Source: Odontesthes bonariensis
Lineage: Eukaryota > Chordata > Actinopteri > Atheriniformes > Atherinopsidae
Assembly: GCF_027942865.1 (NCBI RefSeq)
Contig: NC_134508.1
Location: 32,299,466 to 32,363,465 of the forward strand
Direction: 5' to 3'
DNA length: 64,000 bases
The notes beneath the pieces were generated by a model. That model saw only the letters and a list, made by a program, of their open reading frames with translations. It searched no databases and had not been told where the DNA came from. This document shows positions 36,501 through 47,400 of this stretch, piece after piece (position 1 is the stretch's first letter; the number at the start of each line of letters is the position of its first letter). Made by a program: the position numbers and the translations under genes.

Positions 36501-39114
36501 CTCATGACCAACAATAGTAAAATTACTGGATTATGCCTGAATCCTCTCAATATGTCAAATATAATATAGGATATATATAGATATAGATATATCTATATCT
36601 ATATATATAATTTTTTATAAAGTATTGTTAATGATATATTGTGTGAGCAATATTTTTCTGCTAAGAATTAGAGAATGAACAGATATTAACTGTTTAACTT
36701 TTCAAATTATCATTTAAAGTACAAATAATTACATTTTATGCTAACATTTCTGTCTGGTAATTTAATATTGTAGCAAGAGAGTTAGAGTTATGCAACCATG
36801 TTACACTGCTATTCTTAAGTAAGGAAAGACGGTTTTAAGAGATTTTCTCTTGGTTGAAAACAAGTTGAAATAAGTCAGTGGCAGATGTTGTTGAAGTTGT
36901 AGTGATAAAAGAACTTGGGCATAAAATGGGAATAAATTAAATCATTTTGCCAAAGCACAGGGAGCTCAACATTGATAAAGACTGGTTAAAATGCTGAATT
37001 AATTTCAAGAGCATGGCTCCTATTACTATTCAAATCTGGAAAAGATCACAGGGATTTTCTCTGTTTTTCCCCTGTTTGCTTTTATTAAAATTTCTCCTTG
37101 CAGCTCGACACTTTTCATTCCATCTTTCATTCACCACTGATGTTTCCTGTCCTATTTAGGCTCACCATGGGGACTGGTTTGGAGGTAAAGCTGTTGGGAT
37201 GGTCGTCTTGAACCTCGGCAGCCTGACTGCAAACGTCTACGTCACACATGTAAGATCTCATCAGTTCTCAGGCCTTTCTGCATAATCACATTCATATTAT
37301 TGAATAATTCCATTCCTTTGTGTCGATAACAGCTGCATGCAGAATACTCCAGAGACAAGGACTCTTATCTACCTCACAGAGTGGTTCAGGCCTGGGAGCT
37401 GCAGCAGTTCATCCGGTAGGGTGTCTTTGCTTGTATATTCAGCGCCTGTGTGTTCATGCTGTTGTGTTTTTGCATGGTGATCCCCACCTGTTTGCATTTA
37501 GAATGATAAAAATGTTTCATGTACCATTACAATGAAAGTGTTTTAAGCAGCAACATAATAGTTACAGTATTGGTAAATAATGAGTTTTCTGTGTTTTCTG
37601 TTAGTCACACCTCTGCTGGAGCAGATGTGGTCATTCTCGGTGGTGATCTCAACATGCACCCCCAGGACCTCGGCAACAGACTGCTTATGTCTTATACTGG
37701 TCTGAGGGACTCCTATGTAGAAACGGCTAAATTTGATGTATGTAGCAACACGAAAGCCACAAAATAGAAGTATTGATAAAAGAAAATAGACTCAATTGAC
37801 TTATTTTAGACTAGATATTTTGTTGATAACATTTTTTTTTAGAGTGGTGCACAAATCTTCAACAGCAAGCATTCAGACAGTCTTTACACCAACTATCATC
37901 TTAACAGAAAAGTGTGGTGTTACCAGTTGTTATGCAACTTCTTCATAAAATATGTTGGTTGAATCAAGCTGTGCCATTGTGACTCAGTATCTCAAAACCA
38001 GGTTGAGAATTAGCAAAAACTTTGATTTTACGTGTTGCTTTTCATGTAACTAAGATTTTAAAAGGTGTGTTGTGTTGCAGGGGTGCGAGGATGGTATGAC
38101 TTTAATAACAGAAAACCCTTTTATCAGTAAAAAGGAGCTTGTTCCCTTTGAAAAAGGAATTCGAATCGACTACATCCTGTTCAAGGTGGGTGAAAGCTTA
38201 GTGTTGTTACACCAGCTCTTAATAATTTTGATTTGACCCGTAAAACTTTTTCATCTTTTGTTTTTCCAGGGTTCATCCAGTACTGAAATTCATTGTGGTT
38301 TCATGTCCACCACCAAAGGCTCCGTTCCCGACCATCCGTTCCCGTACTCTGATCATGAAGCTCTTACTGCTGAATTAACGCTGAAGTCCAACATTCCACC
38401 AGAGGCAGGAAGTAACAGACAGTCAAAGACTCGGGACTCTGCTCCAGGTATTTTTAACCACCATGATAGAGATGGCAGTGTCTGCTGATTGATCGTACCG
38501 GTGATTATCAGAACCATGAGTTAGATTAATGAGAAGCAGTGACGTGATGTGAGCCTGAAGTATCTTCACAGATCTTCTGCTCTTACTGCGGAGTCGTTTT
38601 ATTCCTCTGTAGCACTTCCCTCTCCAGCTTCAGACTTGTAGTAGATGGGTTAAGTCTGACTTTCTCTTTGTGTTCTTTCACGGCTGTAGGGAAGGTGGCT
38701 GAACTGGTTGACATTCTGACGGAGGCCCGTACAGAAGTCAAAGTGGGCTTGCACTGCGCTGAGAGGATGCGCTACACAGCAGCTCGCACTGGGGTGATGG
38801 GGCTGGCTCTGTTGTTCCTGGAGTTGGCCATCGCAGCGGTACCTTGGCTGGCTCTGGGAGCAGAACAACCCTTCCCACGTACCTCCTTCTACCTGCTGGC
38901 CGCTCTGTGCTTCGCCATCCTGCTGACCACCTTTCTGCTTTACATCTTTTATACGATGGAGCTGAAATCTCTCCAGGGGGCTGAAGACCAGATGAGGTTG
39001 GCTGTAGGTAGTCTGCAAGAGAAGCTCAGGGGTTTTCCTGTGGCTCAGCCTCACAATGCCCCTCCGAGGCCCCCAGAGGGGCACAAGCCCAGTGCCTTGG
39101 ATCCAGAGGAATGA
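33535..39114 (+). CDS. smpd2: Neutral sphingomyelinase (sphingomyelin phosphodiesterase 2)
   Basis: Magnesium-dependent enzyme that hydrolyses sphingomyelin to ceramide and phosphocholine at internal membranes. Exons: 33535-33584, 33694-33790, 35146-35222, 35672-35765, 37160-37249, 37333-37415, 37605-37737, 38081-38185, 38270-38447, 38690-39114; 443 residues (human 423). It has the DNase I/endonuclease-exonuclease-phosphatase fold: FSLNCWGIRYLSKH at 12-25, metal-binding Glu49 in LLQEV, GSGLAIFSKH, HHGDWFGGKA, THLHAEY, GGDLNMHP (Asp178, Asn180) and the catalytic His272 in SDHEA. Glu49 and His272 fall at the human positions. Two membrane segments lie near 339-359 and 370-393. I chose ATG 33535 (A at -3, G at +4; it aligns with the human start). 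An in-frame ATG at 33514 has a weak context. The donor after 33790 is GTTGGA, a weak site. Confidence 0.95.
33888..35068. mobile_element. TTAA-flanked DNA transposon with 325-bp inverted ends (Kolobok-like)
   Basis: The element starts AGGGATAGTTCGGG and ends with its reverse complement. It is flanked on both sides by TTAA (33884-33887 and 35069-35072), the target duplication of Kolobok and piggyBac elements. The inverted ends (33888-34212 and 34742-35068) are nearly identical, so the copy is fairly young. Between them lies one reading frame and no transposase, so the copy is non-autonomous. It sits inside an smpd2 intron. The superfamily is inferred from TTAA and the AGGG end. Confidence 0.8.
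34237..34548 (+). CDS. Transposon-borne P2X7-type cysteine-rich (ballast) domain ORF, interrupted
   Basis: The 103-residue frame starts MSDNESDEE and has an acidic segment (YEPVYTEEEVRQMD). It then carries the signature WCTCLKCEVM and ECYCCHEW, spaced like the zinc-binding C-terminal domain of P2X7 receptors (WC.C..C, then CC.E). After TAG at 34546 the same frame continues with CITNNGDFPALLNAGVLRTF and KINWKRRP, again like that domain, up to TAA. So the domain is cut by one in-frame stop. P2X7-C-like frames are known in many copies in fish genomes. No channel portion is present. Role in the transposon unknown. Confidence 0.65.
   Translation: MSDNESDEEHIDFRSEPRGYLYEPVYTEEEVRQMDLDRAERERVDREVMETEAGATAGAAIPRVADKSWCTCLKCEVMQTEVECYCCHEWDLVMPQIQNLSID
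35766..37159 (+). other. smpd2: smpd2 intron with a 36-bp AT palindrome
   Basis: Non-coding. A perfect palindrome lies at 36572-36607. Confidence 0.75.
36572..36607. repeat. Perfect 36-bp AT-rich palindrome
   Basis: The left arm at 36572-36589 (TATATATAGATATAGATA) is followed directly by its exact reverse complement. Confidence 0.9.
37984..38052 (+). repeat. Short dispersed repeat, copy 1
   Basis: About 68 bp nearly identical to 42617-42686 (one clear internal mismatch), ending about 28 bp before the smpd2 exon at 38081. Not a family I recognise. Confidence 0.75.
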
Positions 39115-40171
39115 TTTTTAAGTAGGTTCACTGAAGGAAGGCTTTGAAGTCAGCTTTAAGACTTTAAAACTTTTGAAGGAGTCTGCTCCTCTGAATGTGT
39201 TGTATGTTTAGAGATTTAGATTTATGCAGCAAAATCATCAGCTATAATTGAGAGATATTTCTTAAAGTAGTGCAGGACACATACTTTGACATTTTAATAG
39301 CTTTTTTATAGTCATCTGTAGGGTCTTATCATCCGTATATTTCACTCTATGCACCTGCAGTACACAACAATGCTTCCTAGCACACAGTAATGTTTTTACA
39401 CACTACTGCTGTCCTTAGAGGTCATAAATGTGACCATTTGTGTCATTAAGCCTCAGGCCCAACTTCCATTCCACTCTCCAGTAGTGTCGCTGGGACCAGT
39501 CGTTTTTGTTTTTTTATGTCTTGCCTCCCCTTTGGGACCTGGAGAGGCCACCACCCAGTCACTGTGGGTCCACTCTGTGTTTGTGTGTCTGATTTTCTCG
39601 ATGTGCTGTAATGCAACCGGAGAGTTGTATCATGGTCTCTTCTGCACGGAAGACTCAGACACTCCGACGTTTAAAAGGTTTACACGTATCCGTCTATCTG
39701 TAGCTTAACAGGATCATCATGAACTAGCTAAGACTGTTTGGTGTTATGTTTAAGAGGAAGGGAAAACACCTTCTTGTATGGAAACGCATGTTCTCATGCT
39801 TGTCATTTTCCACCGGCAGTTATCAAAATGTTGGAGACAATCTACACTCCTTTCTTTATCTCTAACTATGAAACATGGTGGAAAATTCTGCTCTTGTATT
39901 TGATTTAATTTGATAACATGAATCATTTTTACTTAATTATTGAAAAACAATGTAGAAAAGATATATCTATGGTATAGATAACAAATGAATCACTTTATGA
40001 TATGTACAGTATGCTAACTGATTGCTTAATGTTTTATGTTGCTGTGAAACCATGTTGTGAAGCAACTGGTGGTTCTCAATTTTCCTCGTTTTCATGCAGA
40101 ATTTCAGGTGACACCTGATGTTCTTTCCAACTGAAAACTGTGATGAGAATGATCATTGAAGCAATAATAAA
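39115..40171 (+). other. smpd2: smpd2 3' UTR
   Basis: About 1 kb after the stop, ending at an AATAAA signal at 40166-40171. No other feature recognised. Confidence 0.6.
40166..40171 (+). terminator. smpd2: smpd2 poly(A) signal
   Basis: AATAAA, the first canonical signal seen after the smpd2 stop codon and before pkp1. Confidence 0.6.
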
Positions 40172-40239
40172 AGCTTTGCGGGATTCAGGGCAGCCGTGGC
40201 TTTGATTAAAGGTGAGAAGTTTGATATCACTGATATTCA

Positions 40240-40253
40240 CCACTAGGGGGCAG
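40240..40253 (+). promoter_or_regulatory. CTCF-like core motif between smpd2 and pkp1
   Basis: CCACTAGGGGGCAG is a full match by eye to the vertebrate CTCF core on the + strand. It lies about 70 bp past the smpd2 poly(A) signal, in the smpd2-pkp1 gap. Confidence 0.5.
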
Positions 40254-41497
40254 TATTAGCGCACCTGATATAGGAACTACCATTGAGCACAAGACTAACC
40301 TCTCACCACAGGAAATGTGAGCGCACAAATTGGCAGAAGGCAAACAGAATTTGCCAGATCAGACTTGCTGGCTTCCACATGTTTACCCAGAGGGAGCCCA
40401 TGGGTGTGATGCATACATTAGTTTCCCTTTCCTTTTTTCCACCTGCTATGACGTGAATAAAGTTTTCATTTCACACTGGGTAAAGGTGTCACAGATGATC
40501 ACCTTCAGCTAAACTTGTGTAAATTAAATACACATCGGGGGAACCGCACGCCACACGTTGATTGTTCCTACATTGATTTTACAGCTGTAGTTATCAATTA
40601 CCGATTCAGCTGCAACAATAAAACGGCATACTAAAAATATAATAATCTGTTCATACCAGGTCATTGTCATAATTTATTAATAAAAAATTAAGTCCATCAT
40701 TTGACAGATTATCAACAAGTAGAAAACAAGCAAGTTCGCCCCAAGGTCAGACTGTGCAGTGCTCAAAGAAAGTATATTCAGAATTTGAAGATGTCAGTTA
40801 GCATGTTAAATGTTGAAGTTATGACAATATAATATGAGGGGGCCAATATTCCAGATGTGAGCGACTGATAACGTCATACGGAAAACTATTGCTACAAGTT
40901 ATGGCTTCTACAACCTACTAAGGGGCTCTTTCACACACTGCTTCTGCCCTCTGGCTTTTCTTTTTTCTGGAGGAGAAGGAGGAGTGTTCACTTTGGTTAT
41001 TTGATAATGTCCACGAAACGAAACAGGGTCATTTTTCTACTGAGTGGAATATTCTTATATGGGAATATTCGTCGTGGTGTATCGTGATTTATCATCATGT
41101 GCAGCAGATGGTAGAAATTAAGCTATAAGTGCAGGTAAACACATACAAACTTAATTTCTCTCAGGGAAGGTTTGGATGACAGTTTTACTTAAAAATGCAC
41201 AAATAATTTCATCTTCATCTCTGCGCAGGCCTGACAATTGAAGTTGCATAAAATGAGAAAAGTCGAGATCAAGCAGCCTAAATATGAGTAAACAGCTTCT
41301 TTACTTAATGCTTCCTAGCACGCAGACTGACAGAAAGTAATGGCGTTAATGGCAGCTTCTTTTCGTGTATCTGTAGTCCATTGTGTCTGGGTGGGCGCGG
41401 TCTAATTCCGCAGGGCAGGGTAAAGTGCGCTTTTATTCTCAGAGCGCCGCCGACCCTCTGCGGCTTGTCTCTCTAGAGGTTGTTGCGCACTCACAAA
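40254..41497. other. Intergenic / pkp1 promoter and 5' UTR
   Basis: No gene recognised. The 41380-41497 part is GC-richer and should hold the pkp1 start of transcription. No clear TATA box. Confidence 0.5.
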
Positions 41498-44400
41498 ATG
41501 ACGAGCCTGGGTCCGTTAAAATCGGCGATTTCCATCGGGAACGTGGACGACACGTCGCTGGCCGTGCCGTCCGTTAACCAGTACCGATCAGGACAGCAGC
41601 GCGTCCTGGAGCAAGTGCAAACAATCAGGAGGAAGTCGAGGCTGTCCAGCAGCAAGAGCGGATCTACTTCTTTATCTCCAACAAGTAAGATAGCCAAAAG
41701 TACCACAGACACTGCTCAGCAGGGACAGAAGTAGTGAGAACTCTTTAAAGTTAAACTCTGGTCGGCGTTCTAGTTGTTTTAGAATTCGGTCTTTGAATCC
41801 CCGTGAGAGCGTCTCTAATGACTAATCAGTACATTGTCATTTACATTTCCTCATTGTGTAAGGGCTGAGAAAGAAACCTGCCTATCTTCAGGTTAATCAT
41901 CGTCATTAGCAAATAAATAAATAAATATATGAAATAATTCGCTCTCTATGGGGATAGCAGCAAATGTTTATCTTTGTTTGGGTGCTATAGCAACCTGCTG
42001 AATAACGAGATACACATTCCTGCTAGTTATTGTTTTAACTTACAAAACCTACATAAAAATACATACAGTGCACACTTTATTGTCTTATTTTCGACTAATT
42101 TGACTTTTTTTGAGTAAATGATTAACCAGCCTGTGTTACATAACCTCCCTGAATGTTTTTCTTACCAACACCTGGAAGGTTTGGATTCATGTTGGGGAAT
42201 ACAAGTAAAAGGGGAGCAGCAAAGCAGTCAGTGTACAATATATAAAAATATATTCAAATTTGATAAATAAATCCAATTGTAAAGTGGTGAATAGTAGGAG
42301 GTCTTTGAGGCACTTAAAATCTTGGAACAAAATACTCCTGAAAAAAAAAATAGTCTGGATTAAAGTATTAAACATTGTAAAATCGGAACGACAGCTGGAC
42401 ACTATTTATTTTTAACTTCCGCTTCTTACAGAACACATCTCATTTAACCAAAGGTTAGATTTCTTTACAATCCTAGTTCATCATAGATATAGGGTACAAG
42501 TTGTAAGCATGTCATTATCAAACTGAGCATTGTGAGATTTACAGGTATATTCAAAGTGTAAGTCAGATGAATTCATGTCGTTACTTTGCACCTCTATTCT
42601 CTGCTTCCAGCCTCTTCAGTATCTCAAAACCAGGTTGAGAATTAGCAAAAACTTTCATTTTACGTGTTGCTTTTCATGTAACTAGATACTGAAGTGTTGA
42701 TAACTTTAGGGTTATACTGTTTTATGAACACCAATATAATGCACCATACATCAGATGCACTGTGAGGATACACTGTCACTGTATGCTTTTTTTTTCACAG
42801 GCAAAAGCAATAAATCAGTGGTTGTAAATGAGGTGTGTTCTGTACATAAGATAACAGCTGATAAAGCCTGATATTTCTCCTCAGGCCCTTTGTATGACTC
42901 CGTGTTCGTAGATTCTGGGAGGACACACTCTAGCACATCTAATGGAAGCGGCTTCTTTGGCAATGGCTCCTCTAAAAATGTGAGTTATTATGGATATCAA
43001 TCTTTTTTTGTTGTTGTTGTATTGTTGCAGTGATGTGAATCTTGGAGCGAAACATTTTTCTGTGAGTGCTGATGGTTCCTGAGATTTTGAGAGTTTATCT
43101 TCCGGAAGTGCGCACATTTCTTTTATCAGCCTGTTCATCTTTGAATAAGGTTTTAGTATAAATTCAAGAATTTATTGGTGTACTTATTATGAACACAGTG
43201 ATGCTTGGAAATCTGTGAACCCCTTAGACTATTCTGTATTTCTGCATCAACACTGTATGCTGTAAAACATAATTAGATCTCCACACAAGTCCCAAAAGGA
43301 GACAATTTGAACCTAAATTGAGCATTGAAATAAATAAAAAAAACAGTAATCTTGGTCTTTTGGTTCCTGTGGGAAAATGATCCGATATTACAGATCTGTG
43401 AGAAGTATGTGCTCTCAGTATCTGGTGTGGCCCTCTTAGCTGTAGTAACTGCACATAATATTTTGCCCATTCCTCCGTACAGTACAGCTTCAGTGCTGGG
43501 ATGTTGGTGTGTTTTTCTTCTCATCGACAGGCTGCTTCAGATCCTTCAACATTTATTTTGGATCAGTTTCAATGCATCAACTTTATTCTTCTTTTAATAT
43601 TCTTTGGAAGAATGACGTGCTTATTTTGAGTTTCAATTTGAGATTCACTTACCAGATATCCTGACATTTTCCCTTATTCAATTCAATTCAATTCAAATTC
43701 AAAAATACTTTATTTATCCCAGAGGGAAATTAAATAAATTAATAAATAAATAAATTATTATTAACTGATATGATTTAGTATTTGTTGTTTAATCTATGAT
43801 GAGAAGCTGTCCTGGTCCAGATACAGCAAAACCACCCCAAACCATGATACCATCGGCACTATTGTTTGACAGATGATTTATGCCCGATTGTGGTGTTTTC
43901 CTAGCCTAGAAATATCCCATCATGTTTAAACATCAAATTTTGATCTGTTATATGTTTTCAAATGCCGTTTTGCGTCTCCATTTTTCCTTTTGTTAAGTAA
44001 TTTCCTGCCAACCCTAAACGTTACCTGAAACCAATGTAAAATAAGCTGAAATAAGAGAGGTTGCTTGTGGTCTTTTGTTTTTTAGGAATTACACAGAGTT
44101 CCTATGTGACCTTACAGACTATGCCACCTTAGTTTTTGGAGCAATCTTTGTTGGTCGTTTACAACCCGAATTCTAAAGAAGTTGGAACGTTGCGTCGTTG
44201 CATTCTAATTCAAGATGAGCTAATATTTTTCCTGAAATGTAAAGTGTCTCACTTTTAACATCTGATACTTTTTCTGTGTTTTATTTTGAGTTAAATATTG
44301 GTTTATGTGACTTGCAAATCTTTGCATTCTATTTTATATTTACAATTTACAAAGTGTCCCAACTTTCTTAGACATGGGGTTGTACTTCTGGGAAGGGTGA

Positions 44401-47400
44401 CGGTGGTCTTAAATCTCGTCTATCTGTATGCAATCTGTTTGACTTTCGACTGACAGTTTCCAAACTCCATTAGGTCATGCTTTACTACCCTAGACGGTAT
44501 GTCGTTGTGGTGCAACGATCCGACTTTAAAAAATGATTGTTCTTGATATAAAACAGGGCGCCCACTCGGTCCTGATGTCATCCACTCAAATCCTTCAACT
44601 CAAATTTCACCTTCACTTAAACTGTTAAATTTCTGGGTTCACTTATTTTTTGCCACTCACAGATATGCTAATCCTGTTCTTAACACATAATAGATCAAGC
44701 GTCTCAAAAAAACTGTTCACAGTTCTTCCCAGAATCTTTGTCTCCTGATGTAAAAATTTTGTTTTCTAGCCTCACCCATAAAAATTCCCAGGCGTTGCAT
44801 CACAGGGCTGTACACCAAAATAATCTTTCACAATTTGAGTCCCGCATTACCTCTCATGACACATGTTTTCTTTGGCTCCGCAGCTCATCCTGGAGAAAAA
44901 CATCCACCGTCAAATGGTCAACAACTCCAAAAGATCCACTGCGTTTAGAAACACGCTTACTTCCACCTCTCGCCATGAGAGGAGCTACGCCCCCGTTAGC
45001 TCTGTGGCAGTAGGTCAAACCAGCACCAGCCGCAGCGAACCCGATCTGATCTGGCAAAGTTCCATGCCAAAACATTCTGTTCCAGCTCAGAAAAACCCCT
45101 CAAACAAGGGCAACTTCATGACACAAAGGAGTGCCAGTCAGTATATAGTGAGCACCACCTCAAAGCCTCAGCCTCTGTATGCTTCAAATGGTCAGATCAA
45201 ATCAAACAAGCAGTTCATATGCAGTCAAACTGACATGAGAAAGGCGCACTCAAAGCAATCCGTCACAGAGGCCAAGTCCATGGGCAAAGCAAACTCTGGG
45301 TGAGTAAGAAAGCTACTGATATGTTTTTGATAAACTTTTTTTTTTTGGTAAACTTTGAATAGTATTTGTTTTCTCACAGGACAAATGGAACCAGCGTGGT
45401 TACTGATATCACACTGAGGGAGGCTGTGGAGTTTCTTTCCAGCAGCGATGAAAATTATCAGCTTTGCGGCGCTTCCTACATTCAGCACAACACTTTCATT
45501 AACGACAAAGCAAAGGAGGAGGTGGCTGATCTTGTTCTTGTTTTGGTTCTGCCTGTTCTTATCATGATGTTGCACTGCTTGTAATCTACTTTGCCTGAGA
45601 CAGTGTGGGAAAAAAGGTGCAGAAAAACATTTTTGTTTTTCTGATTTTTATTTTAATTTTTACCTGCACCATGTCAATCAAAACGTAAATCAAATTAAAT
45701 CTCTCTGATGATGATTCAAATAGCTGGCCAGATGGACCTCAGTCCTCTCAAAATGTATTTCAATTTGTGCTTCAAATAATCTTGAAGCCAACTTGCACTT
45801 TTACGGTATGACGGAGCGCTACCCAGCCTCACAGTGATGTCATACTGTTTTAGGATGTGTTCTCTGGAAAGGAGAGAAATCACGCCGATGGGTTCATGAT
45901 AAAAAAAAAAAGCTTATCTAAAACAATATTAAAAACAGAGTTAATTTTTGAATATTGTTTGAAATTCTAACCTTAACATGGAAACATAGATTTCTGTTTT
46001 TCCACACTGTCTGAGGTTAAATTTTCTTTCTGTTTAAGCTGCCATATCTCAGACTTAAGGCATCATTTAATTCCATAATACGAATTTGATCTGAAATCAA
46101 TATTTTTCAATTGATGTTTAAGGAAAGTTCCTCCCTTTGAATTGTGGTAAATCACTGTGTTCAGTATATTTAATATCTTAGTATCTTAAACAGGTGGCCA
46201 TTTTGGGTGAGTTGGCTTTGAGTGAGGTGTATGGCCTTGTTTTTGCTGGCATTATTTGTGATTATAGGACTGTTTAGATGAGTTTGTCTGCTGAATCTGC
46301 TAGTGTGTCTTGTCTTGGCTCCACCTCTGGCACCCGCTATACTTTCATTACCCCCTACCCGAACCAGGGTTTGAATCCTATTCCTACTTATCTTACCTCT
46401 TTTATTTCTCCCCCTACCCGAACCAGGGTTTGCATTAGGGGTGGGTATTGGCAAAAGAGTCACGATTCGATTCGAATCACGATTCACATGCCACAATGCG
46501 ATACTATCACGATGCATCACGATACTTGAATTATTGCGATGCATCGCGATGCAATATTTATTTTTTCCTTTAGCACAAGTTTCTTGTGTTTACCTTGAAT
46601 GCTAAACCTGAACCCCTTTTGTCCTTCAGGTCTTAAAGCTTAATGGCATCCCTCTCCTGGTGGGCCTGCTGCGTAGCTCGAGCTCGCAAGTCAGCCACAC
46701 AGCCTCGGCCGCCCTCCGTAACTTGTCCTTTAAGAGCGATGGAAACAAAGAGGAGATACACCGCTGTGATGGCGTCACCGAGGCTCTGGATCAGCTCAGA
46801 GATTCAGACTCTGTAGAGCTGCACAAACAGTTAACAGGTGCATATGTGAAACTCCACACGCACATAGCAAACCGATCGAACAAGTCAGACAAAGACCTGC
46901 TTGTGTGAAGCGTTATATAATTCCGTTGGTTCTGGTGTTTTGATGCTGGCCTTTGAGGCCCACTGTTAAAACCCATTTGATGCAGTTTTAGAGATTCCGC
47001 TTCATGTTGACAAGATTTTCTAAATGTTGAAACTGATGCAATAAGAGCAGCGTAACAGCGATTGAACCTGAATATCACACACTTCCTGAAAATCTAGTTA
47101 TAGTTATAGAGGTACTAACCCTGTAAGGGAACATTCTAGTGTTCTTGTGATCAAAATGATTAGAAAAACACAAAAAAAGCTTTACATACTGCTAGATTTT
47201 TAAAAAAGCATTTATACCACAGACAGTGAATGCATGTCAGAACTGACATGCTGATGGAACAGCTCCAATTTCAATTTCTTTCTCCAGGTCTTCTGTGGAA
47301 TTTGTCCTCTGCAGACAAATTGAGGTCGGACCTGCTGAAGAATGCTCTGCCCGTCTTAACAGAGCGTGTGATCCTGCCCTACACAACAGGTTCTAACCCA

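Larger units (their letters stand above)
42980..44883 (+). other. pkp1: pkp1 intron 2
   Basis: Non-coding, with a LINE tail in reverse orientation near 43678-43733 and a MITE at 44160-44384. Confidence 0.8.

Noticed and set aside
38650-39084. 144-codon minus-strand frame
   Set aside because: Antisense shadow of the last smpd2 exon, whose sense frame is clearly the membrane-segment tail.
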